The notes beneath the pieces are model-generated. The model saw only the letters and a program-made list of their open reading frames with translations. It was not told the DNA's origin and did not search any database. Source: Diphasiastrum complanatum (Eukaryota > Streptophyta > Lycopodiopsida > Lycopodiales > Lycopodiaceae). From it: 64,000 nt of DNA. Below, piece after piece: positions 48,301 to 58,600 of this stretch (its first letter is position 1; each line of letters starts with the position of its first letter). The position numbers and the translations under genes are program-made. Location: contig MU832213.1 of assembly GCA_029204225.1 (NCBI GenBank), positions 1 to 64,000 on the forward strand, written 5' to 3'.

Positions 48301-51300
48301 TTGCAGACAATGTTTCATGTTCCGGAATGCTTGTATGTGGGAACGCGTGACTTATTGTGGTTCTACACACTGAATTACTTGCATGATCAAGAAACTTCAA
48401 GTATAACTTAGCATGGCAAAGATCCAAAGCTAAATGCACTTGGATGCTGATATGTCGATTGGGTTGGTAACTTGGATGATAGGAGATCTATGTCGGGTTT
48501 ATGCCTTTTTTCTTGGAGATAGAACTTATAATGTGTATAGCAGAACTTGGTCATTACCAAACTAATGAAGTAGAGTATATGGGATTAGCAGACTACCAAA
48601 GATCTTCATGGCTTGACTCTTATAGATTGGTTTCATTCGAGGCACACCTACTTCTCTATATGCAGACAAGCAGATATGAATGTTGTGAAGTTTGGCAGTG
48701 TACTTGGTAGTGCGTGAGAAAATGTTCAGCTGTGGTTTCACGTGGTATAGGATAGTTTGCTGGAACTGAAAGTAAATGCCACTAGGCTGACAACGAGATG
48801 CTATGAAAGAGCATATTCCTTCACATGTTGTGATACTTGTATTTTGGGGCACCTTGTGATAGGGCAAAATTTTTGCAATTGTTGTCCTTTTGCAAAAAAA
48901 ACAATCAGAGTCTCTGCCACTCTCTGAAAAAGTTGAAACTTAGCTGTATTTCAAGTTCAATAGAACTTTTTAACTACGTTCATCTGGACTTGGGCAGGTG
49001 AAGACAATGCGAGTGTTGCAGTACTTCCCCTCCATTGAAGATCCTAACATTCGAAAGTCTCTCTTTGAGGTGAGACGCTGCTAGTACTCCTATACAGCAA
49101 TGGCTTCTTGTTTTTAGGACCTAATTTATTTGTCTAATGTGTCTTGGATGCTAATTGCCTTACAGGTTCTTCAGCGCATCTTAATGGGCACTGATGTTGT
49201 GAAGAATGTGAATAAGAACAATGCTTCACATGCTGTTCTTTTCGAAGCACTTTCATTGGTAAGTTATATTTTAGCTGCAAATCACATGAAAATTTTTCTT
49301 ATAGACCACGTTGTTTCCCTTTCTCTAGTAATATTTACATTCTACTTGTATTTTGCAATGCATCAGTCTCTGAAGGGAATACCTTAATTGGCTGCTATTA
49401 TCATGCTCAATCTGCAACCAAAAACCATAGGTTTATTTTCTTATCATAGGTTGGCTTCCCCAGATGTGCTGGTTTTTAAGTAGATTACTAGAGATTTTGC
49501 TATAGAAAGCCAAAATTGGGCAGCGTATGATCTTTACCATTGATGGATGAATTCAGTTCATTTGCAGCTTAATGAGGAAGCAGGATCTGGTTCTGCTTTT
49601 TATATGTAAGCCTCTGTGATTGTTGACTTTGCATCACTCTTGGAAGTCATAGAAGTTGATCATGTGGTTGGACAGGCAGAATACTTTATATGTTTTTGCC
49701 AACTTCGCCAGCAGGCCTTGGTCCATCTTGTGAAGTGTTCATGACAATGTTCGTGCCCAGAAGGTTACAAAAACTTGTGCTCAAAAGTGGTCATAAAAAA
49801 ATCAGTTAGAAGAAATGAACGAGTATCGAAACCATAATGCTCACGTTTGTGATGGGTATCATGTATACTTATATAGAGTGAGGACTTTTGGGAAGCAATG
49901 GAAAAAACTGGGATTGATTTTGCTTTCTGGATAAGTGTGATGGTAGTAATACATTGACAGGCCCTGATGGTTCATGCTTTGTGGTTTCGGTCCCATACTG
50001 TACACGATTTCCAATAGGCAATGATGGTGTTTAACAAGGTCTAAACCTTTCAGAAGGTTGATTCGAACATAGTGGGTTCCACTAACTTTGCTACAGGTGA
50101 GGTAGTGTGTTACCTGCTCTGTTGGGAAGAATGGGTGAGTGCAAAAGCGGCGAGAAGCGTCAGATTGTTTCTTCACCTGTCATGCTGGAGGAAAGGTTAA
50201 AGTTTTGAACATAGATGTCTGTAGGTTTGTAAGTTTTTCACGTGTAAGAACTTGCTGCTGCGTTAATCACGAGCTGGTTGTAGCCACTCTGGTTAGACAA
50301 TAAAATTTTGGTCGACTCTTTGTAAGGTGTGCCTTATCAGTAAAATATCTTGTTTTTGATATGTTTCAAGCTGAGAAAAGGAAGGTGAAAGTTGACAAGC
50401 TCTAAGGTACATGTCATGGCTTGAAGATTTTCATGTATCCAGACTGTGTAATAAATACAAGTTAATTGACCACTTACAATATAAGCTGGACATTTTCATT
50501 TTGTTATAAACTTAACTGGGGCTTGAGCCATCAATTTCTCTTGAAAGACAGAGCTTCTACATAGCTAGGCATGTGTTTTGAGGTTTTATGTACATAGTTG
50601 AACCTTGGCAACACATTTATATTATTGGCCTCTACATAATTTCTTAATTACGATGTCACTCTGTGACTTTGGCAGCCTTTGAAGAAACTGGCATGAGTAC
50701 ATCGGAGAAGATTTTCTCTGCAGAAGGAAATCTTGTTGTTTGTTAAGCAAGAAGGGCTGTATAGATTATGTAATCTCATTACCATAAAAAGCTTTTAAAT
50801 ATGCTACATACTTTATAGTCTCTGACTTGTTGTCATGCGTCTTGGAGATTCATTGCTTGTGATTGCATTACAGGTGATGCACCTTGATGCAGAAAAGGAT
50901 ATGATGTCACAGTGTGTTGCTTTGTTAGGCAAATTCATTGCTGTGCGAGAGCCCAACATCAGATACCTTGGCTTGGTATTGTGCAACAATTTTAAGATCT
51001 TGGAAGTTTATGGTCTTTGTCGTAAGCCACTGGTTTTCTGAAAAAAGCTCTTATCTGTCCTCTCAGGAGAACATGACCCGAATGCTTTTAGTGGCAGATG
51101 TGCAAGAAAGCATCAAGAGACATCAGGCACAAATTATCACTTCTCTTAAAGATCCAGATATAAGGTATGTTCACTGCAGTCTTATTGAAAATTCTGACTT
51201 TTAATCGGTTGATACTCTCAAGGTAGTGTACTAACTATGTGGTTTGAGGGGTTTCACATGAATTCCAGATCTAAATTGAGCTCCTACTAGTAGCTCTATA

Positions 51301-52556
51301 ATGGAAAGTCTTGTATCATTTCTTCAAAAAGCAACTACCTTGGGCATCATTTGCTGGAAGATGGAAAGTATTTCTAGCTAAATGATCACTTTATCATAAT
51401 CATTCAATTTTTTTTCAAAAATCTATAATACTCATGTAATGTACAATTCAATTCCTTAAAGAGATATCAAAACTTGAAATTAACCTAATGTATCCAGCTC
51501 TAAGAAGTGTGTCCGATAGAAGCCAGGCTTAATGCCTAACTACCCTTGCCAAGTACGCTGAATATGCATGATAAATAGATCACCTGATATACTGATAGGT
51601 ACCTACTGGGAGAGTTGAGATAGGATTGGACACTTCCAAGGTATTGCACGACAATGTAGGATCTGCCAAATGTGTACTCTTGGTGAGGTAGAGACATAGG
51701 AGTTCTTCATATTCTAATGTCCAATTTATTATGACATCAAGGGGGCCAATACCACCATCTTTTAGGAGCTTTATGCTGAGACAAGAACTCCTTTTTGATA
51801 GGTAGCCATTGGAGATTGTTTCATCCTACACTTACTTGGGCATATACATGTCCTAGATTGAGTATGAGACAAGCACCTTCTACTAGGCTTGGGAAGGGTT
51901 TTGCTTCCCTTACCTAGCTGGACATATTATGTTTTCATCTGTCTATTCAAGATGCCTCGAGTAAGTGTCATTGGCTTTTTGACATAACTATTTCCCATAC
52001 AACCTTATATACCATAGCAGCATGGTGCACTAGTATTACCTCATCTGCTTGGGACAATATCTCGCGACTACATATCACTATGGTTTCATGTATAACACGG
52101 GCTAAGCCCTCAATTCCACACTAGATCATCCTTCCAGAGATCATTATGGAGACCTAGACTCCCAGCCCCAGATTACCTTCTGTTTTCCCAAGGAGACACT
52201 CTAAGGCAATGAGACCAAGAAGCCTTCAGATCACCAATCAGTATCACCAGCAGTGTTGGGACTATCTATCCTTTCTTACTTCAGCAAAGCTCCAACTCCA
52301 CTATGACATGATAATTGATATTTCGCTCCATTTACGGCATGCTATATTTAATCATTGTATCATGCATTAGCAGCACTATTTCAATCTATGCAAAAATATC
52401 ATTTGGATGACCAAAGAGTAGCTCTTTGATTGATTCAGTCTAGTTTATTTTAATTTTGATCTTCGAGACATATTTATGCTCCTATACAAACTATTAGACT
52501 TGAGATGTTATTTTGTCTTATATGCCTTTTCGCATTCAAAAACATTAATAAAGTGT

Positions 52557-52610
<54 letters not shown>

Positions 52611-55600
52611 GGCTGCCTGAGGCAGCTGCGCTGCCTTAGGTAGGGCCTCATGTAGATGTGATGCTTGAGGCAGCAGCGCTGCCTCAGGTAGGGCCTATAA
52701 CAACTGAGTTAACAATACTACATTGCCAGGCAGAGGCAGAACCTCCCTCACCTTCTGCCCATCTGTTTTCTACTACGATTTATACTTCTTCCAAGGCATT
52801 CGAAGACTTCTTGGTATATTAAGTGAAAGTACTAAGAATAGAGATGACATCATTGAAGGATGAGATCAGGCTACTTTGGGAAGAAAACGGACAGATGAAA
52901 CAAGATTTCGCAGCTAACCTGACGTAGCTGAGGGAGATCACCTGCGTGAATGTCCTATAAATAATGGTCAACTATCTCCTAAATAACCACTTACATGTTC
53001 CCAAGACTTACTGATTATATTTTTCACCTTGCATATGTTTTATGTGGGTGAAATTCTGATTCTAAAAAGGCCTAAAAAATGCCTTCTCTGTCTGAATGCT
53101 GTCAAACAAGAGTCTTGTGATGGAAAATCGATAACAACTCTTAAAGAATCTCTCTAAGAACTATGCCTCTCCAAAAGGGGGTGAAGTTAGAAGACCCAAG
53201 GTGGTTCCAAAGAAATCGTCTTTTGTCTCTACAGGTGTCTTGTTGCTGGTAAAACCTGTATCTTGTCATTCAAAGCCTTGCTAATCTTCAAGCCTCTCAG
53301 TAGGTATTGGAAAGCCATCTTGTTAGATATTGAAAAATCATCTACATCATAAGTGCTAATATATCAACTGTACGGTTGTTGCCTAGGAACTAGTCTGTTC
53401 TTGGTGGTGCCTTAGCCAATTTAATTTCTAATATTATGATCTGATGCAAAGCATGTTCTCCTACTCCAATCTTGGTGTTGTAGATATCTGCATCTTGCAA
53501 GCAGTAAACTGTTGTTTATACTCAGCTGAATGCTTTGATTTCGTATTGTTTCCCTCCCTAGTATGCTGTAAATAACTGCACTTATCTTGTCAAGGTAAAT
53601 GCACAGCTTTCTGTATGGGGGTCTTGTTGAGAAGAGTGCAATTCGCTTTACTCTGTAGTCTGACTGGTCAACCAGTTGAACTTGTTGCTTGTCATAGCTC
53701 GTAATCCGCATGTATGGTAATCAGTAGATTGCATTATCTATGTGCTCGAAGTATGCAGGTAGCATACTAATGACTGCAAAGGGTTATGAGGCAGTGATCA
53801 GAGGGCAACAAAAAATTGGCATAAATGTAAAGGATCAAAGAATGTTGCCTAAACAACAACAAACTTCCCAAAGGGTAGCAATTCTTAGAGAGGCAGCCAT
53901 AGAGCTATTTAGCCCAGTTAGGTGCCATGGGCTGAGTGGTCCAAGTTTCAAGGTTGCACTCCACGTTAGATTTTGGATTGCATGCCTTGTTTGTTATGCT
54001 GGTTATTATCCTAGACTTGACATTGCGATATATTAATGTGCTGAAAGTAGTCACATGCTTTCTGCTGCTATATGAGTTTTTCCTCATGATAGGTATTTCA
54101 TATTTGGGGATGCAGCATAAGGAGACGATCTTTGGATTTGCTTTATGGAATGTGTGATGTAACCAATGCGAAGGATATTGTCGAGGAGCTTTTACAGGTA
54201 ATTACTTGGTAAATTTTAAATATGGTTTTCATAGATGCTAAACATGAATGAATTTGCTTCATAAGAAGTAGCAGAGATGAATACTTAGTCACAACTATTT
54301 TACAGCTCTATGTGGCTACCCATCAATTTTGTGTTCAATCACGTCAATTCATCTAGTGGAGTTTAAGTTGATGGGTGCTCTTTTGCAGTATCTAACTACT
54401 GCGGATTTTGCTATTCGGGAAGAACTTGCTCTGAAAGCTGCCATTCTTGCTGAGAAATTTGCTCCGGATCTTTCTTGGTATGTTTTGTTTCAGGATTGGA
54501 CAAAGCCATTTTAAATACTGTTCAGAGGATTTTCTGGTATTTATCTACAAATTTTTTTAAGATCTCTAAAAAATAATACTATAAAGCCTCTCCTCAGTGT
54601 TGTGAGTTTTTGCATCTGCTAATGATGAACTATGCTAGTTGAAACCACTAGAGAGTTTGTTCAGAGAAGTTTTGCGGTTGCTAATTATCAGTCTCACCGA
54701 TTGTCCAATCTCTCTAACTATTGGTTTTTTCACAGGTATGTGGATGTCATTTTACAACTGATTGAAAAAGCTGGAGATTTTGTGAGTGATGATATATGGT
54801 ACAGAGTTGTCCAATTTGTCACCAATAATGAAGACTTGCAGGTAGTTTTTTTATGGGTTCAGGCTGATATTGGAGTTGTAGGTTTGTTAATTTAGATGAC
54901 TCATGATAAATGATTCTTGGTCTGTCATATGCACCAAGCTTTAGAGATCTAATTGATCTATTGTTTAACTTCCTAGTCCCTGATAGTTTTAGGCTAGCTG
55001 GTTCTAGGGACTGGCGCTATATAAAACTCACCTCTGAGTTGCTATTCAACAGGCCTATGCTGCAGCTACAGCACGAGATTATCTCGATAAGCCTGCAGTG
55101 CATGAGACCATGGTCAAGGTAAGTCTGATGCTCTCTTCTTAGATTGCTTCTCTGTAAGTTGAAAGAGGATAATTTCAGCACTCAAAAACTTGGTAGTATC
55201 CCTGTCCTAAACCAAGTCCATTAGACATATGAAATTCTCATTTTGTAGTTGCAAGCATTGAGGATATTCTAACATTCTTTTTTCCACCCAAGGATCTGAG
55301 AGTTTCTGGACATGTTTTGGATGTGGCTCTTTACAAACCATTGTTTTCTTACCAAAACCCATTTTTATTTTTCCACATAATGCGGCGTCCTTCTAATTTG
55401 AAAAGACACCATTACCATTGAACATTCCCAGTGATGAGGGTTGTGAAGCTTGCATGTCTGTCATGAAAAAACTCATAAATCTAAAAACTTTAACATATTA
55501 TGCTCCTCCCTGTACACCCAACAATCTCAAACTTGCTTGTCTAGCTGTGGTTTGATTTCACACCTTTCACATATTATGCTCCTCCCTGTACACCCAACAA

Positions 55601-58600
55601 TCTCAAACTTGCTTGTGTGGTTTGCTTTCACACCTTTCAACAATCTAGTTTCCTTACTAGTTAATTTTGTTTCTGATCACGTGTTACCATTTCTTCTTAT
55701 TATAGTTCTTCCTCTTCCTCTTCTTCCCACTACTCATTCACATTTCTACTACTTATTCTCCTTCTTCTTGTTCTGCTTCTCCTCCTGTTCCTGCCTCCTC
55801 CTAATTGAGACCTACTTGGAGTTTACAGTTTCCTGGCCATCTAAAAATGTGAACAAGACATACAAATCACATCAAGCTATGTAATTTCAATTTTATTGTA
55901 GGGTGTACTCTTTTTTCTCTCCTATGCAGTCATAGTGTTTCAACAATTGACATGAAAATCTTTCTTTGGGGATTGTTTGCTTTCCTTTTCCTTGAGCCAG
56001 GCATACATCATAGAACCTTTTAGGGCTGGACTATGGTGCTTAAATTTTACAATCATTTACCAGAATGTCTTTTGTGTACATGCTTGAAAGATGGTCATAT
56101 GAAATTCTCACTTTCCTCCAATTTATTTTGCATGTTTATTGTACATGGTGTCTATAGGAACTAAAGCAAAATTGGGAATTCCATCAATGGCTATAAATTT
56201 CTTTCTTATGACATTTTCCCATAGAAATGTTCTCTTTTGTCTTCCTTCACGTGCTCATGGTTCTCCCTTGTAATGGTATCTATCTGCTACTAGTTTGAAA
56301 TGTTGTTCTACGTTGGAAACTGACATTTTTTGAAGAGCTGTCTACGTAGATTTGAGGATAAATTGATGTTTGATGCATTGCAATCTCAGGTTGCTGGATA
56401 TTTGCTAGGAGAGTATAGTCACCTACTAGCTAGAAGACCAGGTTGCAGTCCAAGGGAAATATTTCCCATAATTCATGATAAGTTTCCAAATGTTGCGTAA
56501 GTTGGTGTAGCTTATTGTGTGGTAAAGTATTATTTTCAGTGAATGTTTCTTCCTTGCTATAAAAATAATTTTTTATGAATTTTGGCGCATATTGAAATGA
56601 AAGTTCAATTTCAATTTCAATCGTTTAATATGCTGGAAGCAGAAAAAGTTGTCGTTTCTGAAGTTTGTATGGATGCTATGAACTAGGAGAACTTCATTTG
56701 AGTCATCTGAATACATTGGTATTGACGTTTCTCTGATTGTTGGTTCAGTATTCTATTTATGCCTGTTGTATGCGCCTCCAGGGTCTGATGTTATTTCATT
56801 TTTGTCAACATAGGACTTCAACAAAGGCATTACTGCTCTCTGCATACATAAAGATTTTGATGCACTCGCAGCCTGGAGATCCTGAATTGCAGAAGCAGGT
56901 CTTGTCAGTTTTCAAGAAGTAAGATTTGAGTTGAAAACATGATCTTGTCCGTGTTTCATTCATTCAGGAGTGATTGACTTGCTGATATTCACGATTATAG
57001 AGTTCTTCTTTATGCTATCCAATTTCTTCGTGTTATTTCTGCTGATTTGAAGGAAAAACCATTTCTTAAACGTCCTACTATACAGCATCCCTAGTAAAAT
57101 TTGTTCTACGACATTTTAACAGATACATGACAAGGTTGGATTTGTCTGAGCACCCACCCAAAATTGATATCTTCTAGAATCGATTTCCTCAGAGTCATTC
57201 AAGTCTTGTACACGACTTGGGAGATTGCAGTCAGGCAGTTCGGAGAAAATCTATGTCGGAGTTTGTTTGGGATAAGAGATCTAGTAAGATTCAAGAAATA
57301 AGAGAGGTGGGAAATGTGAGGAATATAATTATTACCAGACAGCTTAAGCCCATTATAATCTAGCTTCTTAATGCATATCAATCTCCAGAATCTCTGTGCC
57401 ATGGTCTGAACTTGAAGCTGCCATTGCATATGTTGTGACAGTAGTAATTAAAAAGTCATATAGTCAGTAAAAGCCTTGCTAATAAGTAGCTGTACGACAC
57501 GAGGTTATGTTAGACCTTTTGACATTCTTTCCAGTTTCTATGGTGGAAAAGTTTCTTGGATTGGGTTTTTGGACAAATCGGGAGCTCTGAATTCCATTAC
57601 GGGGCACTGACTCATTCTGCCTTGTGACTCACTAACGTTAGAAGACCATGGTGGCATGAGCATTTCTAGGGGAAATAATATTTCAGAAGTCAGTTGCTAT
57701 TTAAGGACCGGTTCTCATGTTTAAAGGGTCTTACTGACTGGACCTTTTGTATTTCTAGCTATTGCTACCTAGGAAACATTGTGTCCAAGAGGGATGGTTT
57801 TCACTTTCTTTTATTTTGAGAATCTCTTTCACTTTGTGTGACAACTGCTTTGATGGTTCATATGTGTTTTCTTGTGTCTGTAGCATTAGCTTGCTTTGGC
57901 AACCTTCCTCTAAGAAGAATGTGGTAATTTTGTATCTATCTAGGTATGAAACCTACTTAGATGCGGAAGTACAACAACGAGCCATTGAATATTTCGTGCT
58001 CAGCCAGAAAGGGCCATCTATGGTGGACATTATGGCCGAAATGCCGAAGTTTCCAGAACGTCAGGTAAGTTAAACCAAATTTCATAGCTCTTCAGTTTAA
58101 ATGTTCACCTGGGACCTGTAGTAGTAACGGTTTCACCTGGTTTGGGTTTCTGGGGCTTTGTCAAAAGTTCTTGCTGAAAAATGTACACTGTTAGCAGCAG
58201 GTACTAAGTATTCACTTCCAAGTATTCTCAAAAGGTGAAGCCTGGAATATTGTACGTAGTTATTACAGTGGATCCGGTCTTCCTTATTCCTAAATTCACC
58301 AATCATACAATGTTGCCTCTCCAATACAGTCAGCTCTTTTGAAAAAGGCAGAGGATACAGATGGGGATGCTGCAGAATTGAGCGCCACAAAACTAAGGTT
58401 ACAACAACAGACTTCAAACGCAGTTGTTGTTGTCAATCAGCATTCTGCCAATGGCACAAGCCATCCTGCACCACTTTCCAGTGTTTCTTCTGGAACCCGC
58501 AACATTGTATACCTTATTCCTTGTTATTGTATTTGTGCATCTTTAGTATCAACTTTATTGGCTAAATTTTTTTTGAGTTTTGAGCTTCCTGTGCTGGTGT

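Larger units (their letters stand above)
46137..48997. other. Intron 6
   Basis: 2.86 kb. Contains a tandem duplication at 47285-47400 and a decayed copia RNase H at 48330-48660. The rest shows nothing I recognise. Confidence 0.7.
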
